A stretch of DNA of 64,000 bases from Rapana venosa (GCA_028751875.1 CM054141.1:73836445-73900444); one strand, 5' to 3'. Counted from the stretch's first letter, positions 44,766-56,740 are shown. Notes: a model not told the origin generated them from the sequence alone. A program made the numbers and translations.

Positions 44766-46830
44766 TGAAAACCACAGCAACAATGTCACACACTCTACAG
44801 GGGCAAATCTATTGGCATCAATGCTGACATACACTTTCAGGGGCAAATCTATTGGCATCAATGCTGACATACACTTACAGGGGCAAATCTGTTGGCATCA
44901 ATGCTGACATACACTCTACAGGGGCAAATCTATTGGCATCAATGCTGACATACACTCTACAGGAGCAAATCTATTGGCATCAATGCTGACATACACTCTA
45001 CAGGGGCAAATCTATTGGCATCAATGCTGACATACACTCTACAGGGGCAAATCTGTTGGCATCAATGCTGACATACACTCTACAGGGGCAAATCTATTGG
45101 CATCAATGCTGACATACACTCTACAGGGGCAAATCTGTTGGCATCAATGCTGACATACACTCTACAGGGGCAAATCTATTGGCAGCAATGCTGACATACA
45201 CCTACGGGGGCAAATCTTTGGCATCAATGCTGCATACACTCTACAGGGCAAATTTATTGCATCAATGCGACATACACCTACAGGGGAAAATCAATTGGGC
45301 ATCAATGCTGACATACACTCTACGGGGAAAATCTTGGCATCAATCTGAAACACACTACAGGGGAAATCTTTTGGCACAATCGACATACACACAACGGGGC
45401 AAATCTATTGGCACATGCTGACAACACTTACAGGGCAAATCGTCGGCAGCAATGCTGACATACACCACAGGGGCAACATTGCATCAAGCTGAAACACTTT
45501 ACAGGGCATCTGTTGGCACTCCCCGCTCCACTTACAGGGGCCAAACGGCCCAATGTCATCCCTACCGGTCAATCTCTGGCAGCAGCTGCTGCATGCACTT
45601 TCCTCTGTGGCAGCCTGCGCTCTTTCAGGCATCCTTTGCGCACCTTCCACTCCTCTGTCAGGAAGCAGGCCTGGCATGCACTTTGAAGTTCTTTGGGCCA
45701 AGGGGGGCCTGTCCACTACAGGGGCAATTTGGTCTGGCAGCAATGGACATATCCAGGGCTTCTAGGCCATGCTGCATGGGCAACGAGGAAATCTTTGTAA
45801 TTAAACTTTCCTTGTTTGGGATCATGCAAACCCATGCCTTTACGGGGATCTTGGTCAAGCGACTCCTTTACGAAATCTGTTGGCATCAATGTGACACACT
45901 TTACAGGGCAAATCTATTGGCATCAATGCTGACATACACTTTACAGGGGCAAATCTATTGGATCAATGCTGACATACACTTTACAGGGGCAAATCTGTTG
46001 GCATCAATGCTGACATACACTTACAGGGGCAAATCTATTGGCATCAATGCTGACATACACTTTACAGGGGCAAATCTATTGGCATCAATGCTGACATACA
46101 CACTACAGGGGCAAATCTATTGGCATCAATGCTGACATACACACTACAGGGGCAAATCTATTGGCATCAATGCTGACATACACTTTACAGGGGCAAATCT
46201 GTTGGCATCAATGCTGACATACACTCTACAGGGGCAAATCTTTGGCAGCAATGCTGACATACACTTACAGGGGCAAATCTATTGGCACAATGCTGGCATA
46301 CACTCTACAGGGGCAAATCTATTGGCATCAATGCTGACATACACTTTACAGGGGCAAATCTACTGGCAGCAATGCTGACATACACACTACAGGGGCAAAT
46401 CTATTGGCATCAATGCTGACATACACTTTACAGGGGCAAATCTGTTGGCATCAATGCTGACATACACTTTACAGGGGCAAATCTGTTGGCATCAATGCTG
46501 ACATACACTTTACAGGGGCAAATCTGTTGGCAGCAATGCTGACATACACTTTACAGGGGCAAATCTATTGGTATCAATGCTGACATACACTTTACAGGGG
46601 CAAATCTATTGGCAGCAATGCTGACATACACTTTACAGGGGCAAATCTATTGGCAGCAATGCTGACATACACTTTACAGGGGCAAATCTATTGGCATCAA
46701 TGCTGACATACACTTTACAGGGGCAAATCTGTTGGCATGCAATGCTGACATACACTTTACAGGGGCAAATCTGTTGGCAGCAATGCTGACATACACTTTA
46801 CAGGGGCAAATCTCCTGGCAGCAATGCTGT
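44766..46830. repeat. 41-bp intronic minisatellite, about 40 copies
   Basis: Tandem 41-bp unit containing ggggcaaatctattggcatc with T/G and TCT/TTT variants. It starts about 40 bases upstream of the exon edge and runs to 46,830, interrupted by an exon-like block at 45,530-45,885. Copies between 45,200 and 45,530 are damaged by small deletions. Open frames across it on both strands are repeat translations. Confidence 0.9.
45530..45885 (-). pseudogene. Partial, mosaic copy of the host exon's 5' end
   Basis: Matches 44,420-44,765 in order (cactcctctgtcaggaagca, ttgaagttcttt, atatccagggctt, gggcaacgaggaa, ggatcttggtca) but with pieces of the 41-bp minisatellite unit mixed in and many small changes. 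In gene orientation it lies upstream of the real exon and is surrounded by minisatellite on both sides. It could be a real duplicated exon fragment or a consensus mixture of reads from two similar places. Frame is not open. Confidence 0.65.
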
Positions 46831-47640
46831 CTGGCAAGTGTATGTATACATGGTTAAACATTAAAAAACAGTAGACTAATACTATTGAGTGATTACAGAC
46901 AGTTTTTCTTATAGAATACATTTTCAGGAGGCTCTTGGGGCATACACTTCTCCCTCACCTGCCTGGCCATGTTCATGTTCCACATGTCTTACAGTTTCTA
47001 TTTATTTTCTCTTCTCTTCTCTTTGGCCCTATCAGTGAGTTTTCTGGAGGCTGTTTTCACTCTGAGAATGTCTGATTTCTCTACAAACACTTGTGCATTG
47101 CTCGCTGCCACAAACTCCAGACCAGCAAGCAGTGCTGCAGGAAAAGTAGCTGGCCTCCAGACTGCATGCTGACCTCATCCTCTTCATCTCAACTTTGAAT
47201 ACAGCTTTGAATTTTGATACCCCCAAATAATCAAATGTGTGAGAATGCTAAACAGAATGCAAAACAATGAAATGTGTGAGAATGGAAAATACAAGAAAGA
47301 AAAAGAAAGAAAATGAGCTTTAAAAAAAAGAAAAGAAATGAAAAAAGGAGAGACAAAGAGAGAAAAACAAAGGAGTGGAAGAGACAGTGGTGGAACACTT
47401 ACAGAACTCCAGAAGGCAAAGTAAAGTATTCAGATCTTGGCCACTTTCTGCAGCCAATTAACAGAATGACTTATGATGTGAAAACATCAGAAATGTGTGC
47501 TTTTTTATGCAATGTTTGTTTGTGCAAGTGTGTGAGCTGACATGTGATATCTACATGTGCGTATTTATAAATACTACTTACTAGGTATTCAAATAAGAAA
47601 ACATTAGTTATACCAATAGAAAAAAATAAATAAATAAACT
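46831..47640. other. Non-coding sequence, no exon supported
   Basis: Includes A/G-rich sequence at 47,290-47,380. A ~55-codon minus-strand frame near 47,010-47,170 (with FVEKSDILRVKTASRKL) looks protein-like but lacks a convincing acceptor, so it is not called as an exon of the gene to its left. Confidence 0.4.
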
Positions 47641-47664
47641 CATATATATATATATATATATATA
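47641..47664. repeat. (TA)n microsatellite
   Basis: Twelve TA units. Confidence 0.9.
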
Positions 47665-47669
47665 GATAC

Positions 47670-48090
47670 ATATGAGGCATCCATCAGTCTCAAAAGAGTA
47701 TGGAGTTGCGCTCTAGGCGTCCATTCTCTCCAGAGAGCAAAGCCTGGGTAAGTCAGTATGGAGGGCAAGCTGTTACCCATGCAGCAGACAACCCCCCTCC
47801 TCTCCACGTCGCTGGTCATTGGAAAGGCAATCGCCGACAGACATGGTCCCAGTGCCGTCGCGGGAGCTGCTGCCAGAACGACGCTGTCTACAGCTCTGAA
47901 GGTCCGACCCACCTCCACAACCTTGTCTTAACACGACACCTGTATGCATGCTGGGGGTGGGGTTTCTTTGTCATCCTCTCCTACCGCCACACAATAGCCT
48001 ACTCTTCCAAAAGGCAGAACCGGTTTTATTGTGTGTGCAAGATGTTCTGCATGCGTTCGCACACGGGGCCTTTGCTTAGTCTCATCCAAA
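47670..48090. other. GC-richer block, possible dispersed repeat
   Basis: An abrupt rise in GC, bounded by TA repeats on the left and GT repeats on the right, suggests an inserted element. The plus strand has a 138-codon frame without domain resemblance. Begins gaggcatccatcagtctcaa. Family not recognised. Confidence 0.35.
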
Positions 48091-48092
48091 GG

Positions 48093-48194
48093 ATGTGTGT
48101 GTGTGTGTTCTATTAGTATAATATATTGGTATTGGTGTGTGCACGGCACACAGACACACACACATACAGATATATATATATATACACACATACA
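48093..48194. repeat. GT, CA and TA microsatellites
   Basis: (GT)n at 48,093-48,108, (CA)n near 48,150-48,167 and (TA)n at 48,170-48,183. Confidence 0.85.
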
Positions 48195-48430
48195 GTGTTG
48201 ATTCTAGGATTTCAAAATAAGGGGCCCAAGGGCTCCCTAAAAAGAAAAAAAAGGGGGCTTTGCCCCCCCCCCCCCCATAAAAAGGGGACAAGCAGTATTT
48301 GCTTATAGTACCCTCAGTACTCTTAGTTTCTGCTATTTTTTCAAGGAAGAGAAACAAAACAAAACAAGCAGATATGTAGGCAGAAAGGATTAAATATTCA
48401 ATTTAAGTGTTGCAGTTAATATGCAGTAAG
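48195..48430. other. Non-coding, contains 16-C run
   Basis: C run at 48,261-48,276. No gene seen. Confidence 0.5.
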
Positions 48431-48434
48431 CACT

Positions 48435-48735
48435 TGTGACACAGGAGAGAGAGAGAGCAGAGAGTGGGGGAGAGAGATCAAGGTTAAATTTGTATTTCCA
48501 AATTTCAGGGGATAGATCTAGATGGCGAGAGGTAAAACCCAATATCAAAGTTTGTTTTCACCTAGAGGTCACTTAGAGAGAGAAGAGAGGGAGAGGAGAA
48601 GGGGGAAGAGAGGGAGAGAGGAGAGGAGGAGAGGAGGAGAGAAAGTCAATTTTATATTTCCACATTCAGAGAAAAAGAAAGGAGAGAGAGAGAGGAGGGA
48701 GAGGGGGAGAGAGAGGAGAGAGAGAGAAGGAGGCC
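48435..48735. repeat. GA-rich minisatellite
   Basis: Three GA-rich blocks separated by a repeated non-GA segment (aaatttgtatttccaaattt-like at 48,485, 48,648 and 48,736), so a larger unit of about 90-160 bases is repeated about three times. Confidence 0.7.
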
Positions 48736-49148
48736 AAATTTGAAATTTACATTCGGGGAGATGATCCAGGTCTCGTAATTTTAAACCCAATGCCAAAGTC
48801 TTGTCGCATGAGGAGGGGGAAAATTAAAATTGACCCCAAATAAGACAAAAAGGCTTTGATGATGATGACTAAATTTCAACACCCCCACCAGAAAATTATT
48901 TTATTTGCAATGAAATGGTCAAAACAAACAAAATGAGGACAGAAGGGCAGACAACCATTACTTGCATAATCCAGAAGAAAATGTCTCAGATTTTTGGTGG
49001 AGGATACTGCGGTCCCTCCTAGCCATCTGACCCCACTCTCCTTGTCATCTGTCTACTTTTAAAGCCAGTGACGAGTGTTCTCACCTTCCTGCCTTCCATT
49101 CTGACGGAGATAGTCATGGTAAGATGGATCACATAGATCTCTTGTATG
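48736..49148. other. Non-coding sequence
   Basis: No gene or repeat recognised. Confidence 0.5.
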
Positions 49149-50092
49149 GCCTCCTAATCGTATTCTGCACACCACAATCAAACACTGTATTCTGCCCCAA
49201 CACACACAATCAAAACACCTGTATTCTGAAACACACACACACACACACATCAAAAACTGTATCTGCACAACACACAAATCAATAAACTGTATTCTGCACA
49301 CACACACACACACATCAACACCTGTATTTGACACAACATCAAACCCTGTATTTGCCACACACACACATCCAAACACCTGTATCTGCACACCACACACACA
49401 AACACTGTAATTCTGCACACCACAAACACACAAACCTGTATTCTGCAACACATACACCATCAAACACCTGTATTCTGCACACACACATCAAATCATCCTG
49501 TTTCTGAACTCAAACACACAAAACATGTATTTGCACACACACATCAAACCTGTATTATGCACACACACACACTCAAAATGTATTCTGCTACACCACACAT
49601 CAACTCCTGTATCTGCCACCACACACACATCAAACCTGTTTCTGACTCAACACACACACATCTAAACCTGTTTCTGCACACTACACCCACATTAAACACC
49701 TGTATTCTGAATTTACACATCAAACACCTGTATTCTGCCACCCCACTCCAACACCTGTATTGCACACACAACACACCACTCAAACACCTGTATCTGCACA
49801 CACACACAACATCAAACACCTGTATTCTGCACCACACACAACACATCAAACACCTGTATTATGCACACACACACATCAAACACCTGTATTCTGCACACAC
49901 ACACACATCAAACACCTGTATTCTGCACACACAACACACACTCAAACACCTGTATTCTGCACACACACCACACATCAAACACCTGTATTTCTACACACAA
50001 CATCAAAACATCTGTATTATGCACACACACACATCAAACACCTGTATTCTGCACACAACACCATTCATCAAACACCTGTTTCTGCACATAAC
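49149..50092. repeat. ~30-bp CA-rich minisatellite, about 31 copies
   Basis: The unit has the core atcaaacacctgtattctgc followed by a variable (CA)n. The left half has many copies with one-base losses and the right half is cleaner. No spacers and variable CA length, so this is not a CRISPR array. Confidence 0.9.
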
Positions 50093-50189
50093 ACCCTAGT
50101 TCACCCTTAACATGCTTCTACTTGCTTATGACAGTGAATCTCCCTCCTCATCTTCTTGACTATCGCAGCCTTCAACTATTGACCACTCT

Positions 50190-51465
50190 ATCCTTCTCTC
50201 CGTTTAAGAACGTTTGGCATTACTGGTACAGCCTCACTGGTTATTGCCATACCTGATGACGATTCCAAAATCACAGTAAACAAGATTCAGTTCGTACCTG
50301 CCAGACTAGGAATGTGGAGCCCCAGGGTTCAGTTCTGGGCCCTGTTCCTTTTACTCTATAATCGCTCAACTGTCAATAATAAACTCATCACTTTTATGCA
50401 GATGACTCTCAGATTCTAAGCAGTGACAGTCCTGAAAATCTGTCTTCTCTCTGATAAATATGGCCTACTGCTTTCAAGATATCCAAAACTGGATGATAGA
50501 GAACAAGTTACAACTAAATGCTGATAAAACTGAAAGCCATGCTTGTAGGGACCAAAAACAAACTCTCTTCCATTACAACAGCTTCAATAGAATTCGGAAA
50601 TGCATCAGTCCCTCTATCCACTGCTGTAAAGTATCTAGGGGTCATTATTGACAACACACTCTCTATGCAAAAATTCATCACCCAGACCTGCCAGTCCTGC
50701 TTCTATCAATTACGGCGTATTAGTGCAATTCAAAAGTACCTGTCCACAGATGCAACATCAAAACTCGTGGCATCTCTCATTCTTTCATGTCTGGACTATT
50801 GCAATTCTCTTTTGGCTGGTCTGCCAGCATCATCTATCCACTCCCTTCAACGTATTCAAAACTCTGCAGCTCGACTAGTCCTCAGAAAGAAAAAATCTGA
50901 GCACATTACCCCTCTCTTGCGATCTCTCCACTGGCTGCCTGTGCCACAAAGAATAAACGACAAGATCAGTACCCTCTGTTACAAATGTCTCCACAAAACA
51001 GCACCCTCCTACCTCTGTGAATGTCTCCACCTGTACACCCCTTCTCGTTCCCTTCACTCTGCTGCAGATTACTTGTGCTTACAAAATACCTAGATTCAGC
51101 CAGTCCACTGTTGGCCGTCGCTCTTTCTCTGTTTCTGGTCCATTGATTTGGAATGGCCTCTCTATCTCTCTTCGCCAAAGACCTTCTTGTGACACTTTAA
51201 AATCTGGCCTCAAGACATATTTGTTTCAAACCTAAGAATTTCCTCTCCTGTTTCATTTCATAGCTATCCCTGCTTTTCAACAGCCAAAGATTCCATCACC
51301 CTGCCAAAGTGTATAACGTGTGTGTGTGTGTGCATTTGGACTTGTTAGAACTATTACTTGCTATTGGTTGCATGACTGTGTAAGAATGAGTTGAGTGCAA
51401 GCGCTTTGATTTGTCTGTGCAAGATACAGCGCTATGTAAGTTCCATGTATTATTATTATTATCAC
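50190..51465 (+). mobile_element. CR1-like LINE, 5'-truncated 3' half
   Basis: Begins with a damaged RT palm (50,200-50,460: CCCCAGGGTTCAGTTCTGGG-type 'PQGSVLGP' coding remains and a broken YADD region), continues as an open frame (50,518-51,093) and a second frame to the stop at 51,233-51,235, then a short 3' region with the stretch aagcgctttgatttg and a terminal (ATT)n at 51,447-51,463. The 3' repeat tail and the protein both fit CR1/L2-group elements. Confidence 0.8.
50518..51235 (+). pseudogene. CR1-like ORF2, RT thumb and C-terminal region
   Basis: 191 codons from 50,518 include VKYLGVIIDNTLSMQ, LDYCNSLLAGLP, RIQNSAARLVLRKKK and PLLRSLHWLPVPQRI, all landmarks of the CR1-group RT thumb. 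Near 51,080 a single extra base moves the frame, which resumes as IPRFSQSTVGRRSFSVSGP and ends LKSGLKTYLFQT. Catalytic residues upstream are lost. One of the best-preserved LINE coding stretches in the window. Confidence 0.85.
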
Positions 51466-52310
51466 GTCTGTCTGTCCACAGTGACTCACCATGTCTGTCT
51501 GTCCACAGTGACTCACCATGTCTGTCTGTCCACAGTGACTCACCATGTATGTCTGTCCAGAGTGACTCACCATGTCTGTCTGTCCACAGTGACTCACCAT
51601 GTCTGTCTGTCCGCAGTGACTCACCATGTATGTCTGTCCAGAGTGACTCACCATGTATGTCTGTCTGCAGTGACTCACCATGTCTGTCTGTCTGCAGTGA
51701 CTCACCATGTATGTCTGTCTGTCCGCGGTGACTCACCATGTCTGTCTGTCTGTCCGCAGTGACTCACCATGTCTGTCTGTCCGCGGTGACTCACCATGTA
51801 TGTCTGCCCGCAGTGACTCACCATGTCTGTCTGTCTGTCCGCAGTGACTCACCACGTCTGTCTGCCCACAGTGACTCACCACGTCTGTCAGTCCACAGCG
51901 ACTCACCATGTCTGTCTGCCCACAGTGACTCACCATGTATGTCTGCCCACAGTGACTCGCCATGTCTGTCTGCCCACAGTGACTCACCATGTCTGTCCAC
52001 AGTGACTCACCATGTCTGTCCACAGTGACTCACCCTGTCTGTCTGTCCACAGTGACTCACCCTGTCTGTCTGTCCACAGTGACTCACCCTGTCTGTCTGT
52101 CCACAGTGACTCACCCTGTCTGTCTGTCCACAGTGACTCACCATCTGTCTGTCCACAGGATCACCTGTCGTCTGTCCACAGTGATCACCATGTCTGTCTG
52201 TCTGTCCACAGTGACTCTCCCCAAAGTCGGCCCAGTGATCACCTGTCGTCTGTCCACGTGACTCCCCTGCTGTCTGTCCACGTGACTCCCATGTCTGTCT
52301 GTCCCAGTGA
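51466..52310. repeat. 27-bp minisatellite, about 31 copies
   Basis: Unit gtgactcaccatgtctgtct plus seven bases. Because 27 is a multiple of three, frames on both strands stay open. The right end becomes irregular just before the assembly gap. It starts immediately after the CR1-like (ATT)n tail. Confidence 0.9.
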
Positions 52311-52335
52311 TCAAGCTTTGGGCCCGTTACCCGAA

Positions 52336-52835
52336 NNNNNNNNNNNNNNNNNNNNNNNNNNNNNNNNNNNNNNNNNNNNNNNNNNNNNNNNNNNNNNNNN
52401 NNNNNNNNNNNNNNNNNNNNNNNNNNNNNNNNNNNNNNNNNNNNNNNNNNNNNNNNNNNNNNNNNNNNNNNNNNNNNNNNNNNNNNNNNNNNNNNNNNNN
52501 NNNNNNNNNNNNNNNNNNNNNNNNNNNNNNNNNNNNNNNNNNNNNNNNNNNNNNNNNNNNNNNNNNNNNNNNNNNNNNNNNNNNNNNNNNNNNNNNNNNN
52601 NNNNNNNNNNNNNNNNNNNNNNNNNNNNNNNNNNNNNNNNNNNNNNNNNNNNNNNNNNNNNNNNNNNNNNNNNNNNNNNNNNNNNNNNNNNNNNNNNNNN
52701 NNNNNNNNNNNNNNNNNNNNNNNNNNNNNNNNNNNNNNNNNNNNNNNNNNNNNNNNNNNNNNNNNNNNNNNNNNNNNNNNNNNNNNNNNNNNNNNNNNNN
52801 NNNNNNNNNNNNNNNNNNNNNNNNNNNNNNNNNNN
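52336..52835. other. Assembly gap, exactly 500 N
   Basis: Placeholder of fixed length. It separates a minisatellite on the left from a truncated SINE that starts the right arm of the inverted repeat. Confidence 0.99.
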
Positions 52836-53094
52836 GGCGTGTCAACTCGTGATCCAGAGGTCGGCGGGTTCGATCCCCGCTCGGCTCGGTGTTGTGTCCT
52901 TGGGAAAGACACTTTACTCCTATTTTCCTCACTCCACCCAGGTGTACAAGTGGGTACCAGCTCTGCTGGGGAAGTATCTGGCGACAGACTAGCGTCCTGT
53001 CACAGGGGTGGTGAAAAAACCATCAGTTCGCTTAACGCTACAGAAACCGGGATAAGCTCCGGCTCTATGGGCCTTCTGGCTCGAAAGAACATAC
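52836..53094 (+). mobile_element. tRNA-derived SINE, right arm, head cut by gap
   Basis: Mirror of 38,884-39,167. B box region (gggttcgatcccc) is present with one extra base nearby. The A box is lost in the gap. The 3' target duplication tatgcacaatcctta (53,095-53,109) is retained. Confidence 0.8.
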
Positions 53095-53109
53095 TATGCA
53101 CAATCCTTA

Positions 53110-53465
53110 CCTCATCGTCTCTGTTTAATTCAACCAAATTCAGCCTCTAAAACTCCTGTAAATTTTTGTCAAAAAGCTTGTGAAATACTTCAAGAAGTTC
53201 TGGTGCAAACAGTGGCCACCATTTTTCTTGAAGGTGATCATGACTGGTCTGGAAAAAAAAAATCTTTTAAACCAATCAAAATCCTTGCTGCTTATGTGTG
53301 CTGAATGACCTTCAACCCTTTCTGCAGCCCTGCAATGGCCTTAACAGTCATTGGTGACTTTTGAAAGCAAAAAAATGAGCCATCAGTTACGATCACCTAC
53401 ATCATCCTGGGATCTGCCTTGTGGCTTTGAAAGGTCTTCCCAAAATGTTCCGGGAACTGCGCTAC
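53110..53465. other. Non-coding sequence, right arm
   Basis: Mirror of 38,511-38,868. No gene recognised. Confidence 0.5.
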
Positions 53466-54093
53466 TAAGGTTAATTGTAGCTTGTTTCCTGTCATCCAGT
53501 CTTTCACATTAGCAATTCAGGCTTTAGTAGTTTGAACAATGATGTTTACTTGAGAGATAGGACCTGACATGAAGAGCTGATTATCATCAAAGAAACTGTG
53601 ATGGGACACAGAGTGCTGAAGGACAATGTGTGAAAGAGGCTGGGTATAGAGAATATAAGTGACTGGGCCCAAGGCAGAACCCTGGGGATCACTATATCTT
53701 AGAACTAAAGCTGACGAAGACGAAGCATTTACAGATAACGTCTGTGTGTGGTCAGAAAGGTAAGACTACAACAAAGACAATGCGAAACCAAAGATATCAT
53801 AAGAATTTTGAAGACAACAAAGCAGAAAACAATGGTCAGTAGTGTCAAAGGCTGCAGGCAGATCTAAGAGAGAGAGAAGGATGATGACACTATCATCAAG
53901 TGATGTAAGTAAATCATTTACAATTTTTAACAGAGCGGCTTCATTGCTGTTGTCAGATCGACAGGCTGTCTGATCAGGGTAGGGAAGGGTGTTTGCTGTA
54001 AGATGTTTAAGTATCTCTTTAGTTGCCTTAGAAAAGGAAGATTGGAGACTGACTAGTAATTCTTGAGAACATTTGGATCAAGTGAAGGATTCT
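53466..54093 (-). mobile_element. CR1-like LINE relic, RT domain (right arm)
   Basis: Mirror of 37,883-38,510, with the same frame breaks around motif A and the PQGSVLGP/YADD region, so most of that damage is old and not sequence error. Confidence 0.7.
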
Positions 54094-55536
54094 TTAACCC
54101 TCTTCCATTTTTACCTGCCGCAGCCCGCTGGATGTCATTTCAGCCTTGTAGGGAATTTCTCTCATGCACTAAGCTCTACCTAGTACATGCACACCATGAA
54201 TGAACATTCCACTGAGGTCAGCATAAACTAAGGAAGGAATAGGCACCAAATTCACTGCTACACAGCCTCCCGTTGACAAGAAATTGGCCAGTGACTGGCT
54301 TTGTCTTTCCCATGCTTTCTTGTAGCTAAAAATGGCAGCAAAGATGAAGGATACGATTTTGGAGGAATATATTGATGTGGAAATTGATGCTATTTTGGCT
54401 AAGTGGAACAGTTTGAAAGAGAAGACAATGTTGAATCCGATGTTGAAGTAGATGTAGAAGAAGGAGATGAAATAGGAGAAGGTAGTGAGTCTGAAAGTGG
54501 TGCTGAGGATAACATTCCGTTGGCTTCATAGCAGACGACATGGCGCAGCGCACAAGTGCCTTGCACAGTGCAAGACTTCACGCTGCCGACTGGGCCGGCA
54601 CACACTCTCCCACTGAATGCCAAGCCCTTAGATTACTTTGTTTTGTTTGTGCCCCAACATTTTTTTCAAACTGCAGTGGATGAAACTAACAATTATGCTA
54701 GGCAAAAGATCACCGTGAAAGGCTTAGTCATAGATCCATTATGGACAGAAACAACACCTGAGGAAATTAGGGCTTACCTGTCAGTTTTGATCATGATGGG
54801 GATCAAGCATTTGCTAAGGATTCATCTCTACTGGTCTACTGATTTGAGATTTTCTGAGTCACGGATCAGTACTACTATGACGAAAACCAGATTTCTCAAA
54901 ATTAATCAGTATTTTCACCTGAGAAACACGCCAACACACCTGGACATGACACTGGGCTGTGACACCTGCATTGTGACAGCCATGTAACTGGCTATTGGTG
55001 AAGGACACACTGGTGTCTTTGTAAATAGTAGGTGTGAGCATATATTTGTAAATAACGTATATATGCGCATTAGTCAACATTGTTTTCAATATGTTTGAAT
55101 ACTTTCCACTCAGAAAATGTATACTTGGTGACAGTAATTTTGTGACAATTGTGAATGTTCGAGTGGATTACCATGACGGTGGATGTGATGGAGGACACAT
55201 TCAGGCAGGACCACACTTTTTTAAATTTTAAATCACATACGGATATTGCGCATGTTAGAGGGTAGTTGTAGACTAACAGCATGATGTCACTGCAATGTTA
55301 CCTGTATTTGGTGACAAAGAGGGGACAGCAGCACGACACATGTAGGTAGGACATACATCTTGGGATGCAGAACAAAGTATGACATCATACTTGGCCAAAT
55401 ATGACTGCTCTGCAAACAATAGTAACTGTACAGCACTCTGTGTACTTGAGGTACCTTATTTTCAGAAAAAAACTGCGTGAATTTTCGAATACTACAGAGA
55501 GTTTCTCTATAAGATATGCGAATGGTTATGGGTTAA
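54094..55536 (+). mobile_element. piggyBac-like element (right arm), non-autonomous
   Basis: TTAA at 54,094-54,097 and 55,533-55,536 with CCC-starting ends in inverted orientation. Contains an acidic N-terminal region (54,332-54,530, frame-broken: MAAKMKDTILEEYIDVEIDA, then Glu/Asp-rich) and the transposase start 54,556-54,987. The catalytic DDD region and the cysteine-rich C-terminus are missing, so it depends on another copy for movement. Confidence 0.8.
54556..54987 (+). pseudogene. piggyBac transposase, N-terminal fragment
   Basis: 143 codons. Reads KPLDYFVLFVPQHFFQTAVDETNNYA, ETTPEEIRAYLSVLIMMGI, YWSTDLRFSE and TRFLKINQYFHLRN. This is the start of the piggyBac-type DDE domain (DDE_Tnp_1_7 family), which normally runs on for about 300 more residues to three catalytic Asp. 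Here, after FHLRN, the frame runs into unrelated residues and stops, consistent with an internal deletion. The left arm has the same arrangement with an additional stop. Confidence 0.85.
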
Positions 55537-55990
55537 AAGAGGCTTGACAAGATCTTTAAAGTGAAATATTGTAAACTGAAGTAAAAAATAAATAAATAAA
55601 GAAGTTGAATATAACTTTAGACATTTTGTCGTGACAGAGGTGAGAAGAGGATCCAGTTTACTAGTTCCAGTAATATAGGACTTAATGGTTTTCTTGACAG
55701 AAGTTTCAGAGATGGGCTGAAGTGATCTGAGATTCCTGAAAACAAGGGTTCAGCTGCTGGTTGAGAGTTGAAATCCTTCTGATCAAGTTTGCCAAGAAAG
55801 TCAGAAATTGTACTGGTAAAGAAATCAGAGCAAGTTTCAGGACAATCAGCAGACAGAATATCAGATGGTAAAGTGCTGCATTTGGTTTTAGAAACAAGGG
55901 CGTTAGTAACATTGAAAAAATGTTTGGATCTTGTAGCAGACAAAATCTTTGCATTATAGAATGAAACTTAAGCATTGTGAAGAAGTTTGT
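55537..55990 (-). mobile_element. CR1-like LINE relic, linker (right arm)
   Basis: Mirror of 36,017-36,451. Frame SATRSKHFFNVTNALVSK is open over 108 codons (55,943-55,617) exactly as in the left arm. Confidence 0.75.
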
Positions 55991-56740
55991 TTGTTTGGGT
56001 TTTTTGTTGTTGTTTGTTTTTAAAAAAAATGTTTGTGAAATTTGTTCAATTATTTTTTTGCCAGAGTAAAAAAACCTGTTACGTGCACAGCAGATTTGGT
56101 TGTGTTCATCTGCTTCTCGGCACGTCTTCTTTCACATTGAGCTGCGTGGAGCTGAGGCCCCAAAGCAGCTGACAAGGCTGCAGGGGGATAGGGAGAGACC
56201 TTGTGAGGAGGAGCAAGGTGGTGGAGGTAGTCCAGGGTGGTGTTGGCAGCTGGAAGTGGAGGTGAGAATCGAGGTCGTCGCTGAAAGGTGACCAGTTGAT
56301 GGCAGAGAGGTGCCCGGCCCTGACATAGGCAGGTCTGACGGGCAGGAGGCTTTGAGAGTAAAGTTCAGGTGAGCATGCATTAGTGGTTAGAAGGAAGAGT
56401 TTGAAGTTACTCCTCCCCCCCTCCCCCCCCCCAACTGCTTAGGTAGTCTCCAACACACATTGCTAACTATACTCTCTAGCCAGTCCTTGGAATCCACAAA
56501 CTGCCACATACTTATATTGGGTACATACACATACCTTTGTCTTTTAACACTAAATAGTCAACTCTTCTGCAGGCTACATTATGGTGATGCTGGGAAATAA
56601 TGTACTAACAGTGAACTCTGTATAGACATACAAAAACAACAAGAAGAAACAACCACTAGGATAGAGGGTTGTTGGGGTTGTTGTTGTTGTTTTTTTTAGG
56701 GGGGGGGGGGGTTAGGTTGTTAAGGGGGAGATTTCATGGA
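55991..56740. other. Non-LINE insertion in CR1-like relic (right arm)
   Basis: Mirror of 35,246-36,016, including G/C runs. No gene recognised. Confidence 0.4.

Noticed and set aside
44143..44907. 254-codon plus-strand frame
   Set aside because: Antisense shadow of the minus-strand exon 42,756-44,764 and of the minisatellite. The minus-strand frame is longer and has in-frame repeats and an acceptor.
45452..46135. 227-codon plus-strand frame
   Set aside because: Made of translated 41-bp minisatellite and the mosaic exon copy, with the same peptide repeated.
47000..47230. Possible extra exon of the minus-strand host gene
   Set aside because: Protein-like stretch of about 55 codons but no polypyrimidine tract before the only candidate acceptor and a stop just upstream. 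Left uncalled.
51391..52261. Repetitive secreted or surface protein encoded by 9-residue repeats
   Set aside because: The 27-bp unit keeps all frames open on both strands. There is no start context, signal peptide or non-repeat coding flank.
52007..52992. Frames of 180-326 codons spanning the gap
   Set aside because: More than half of each is N. The rest is minisatellite or SINE.
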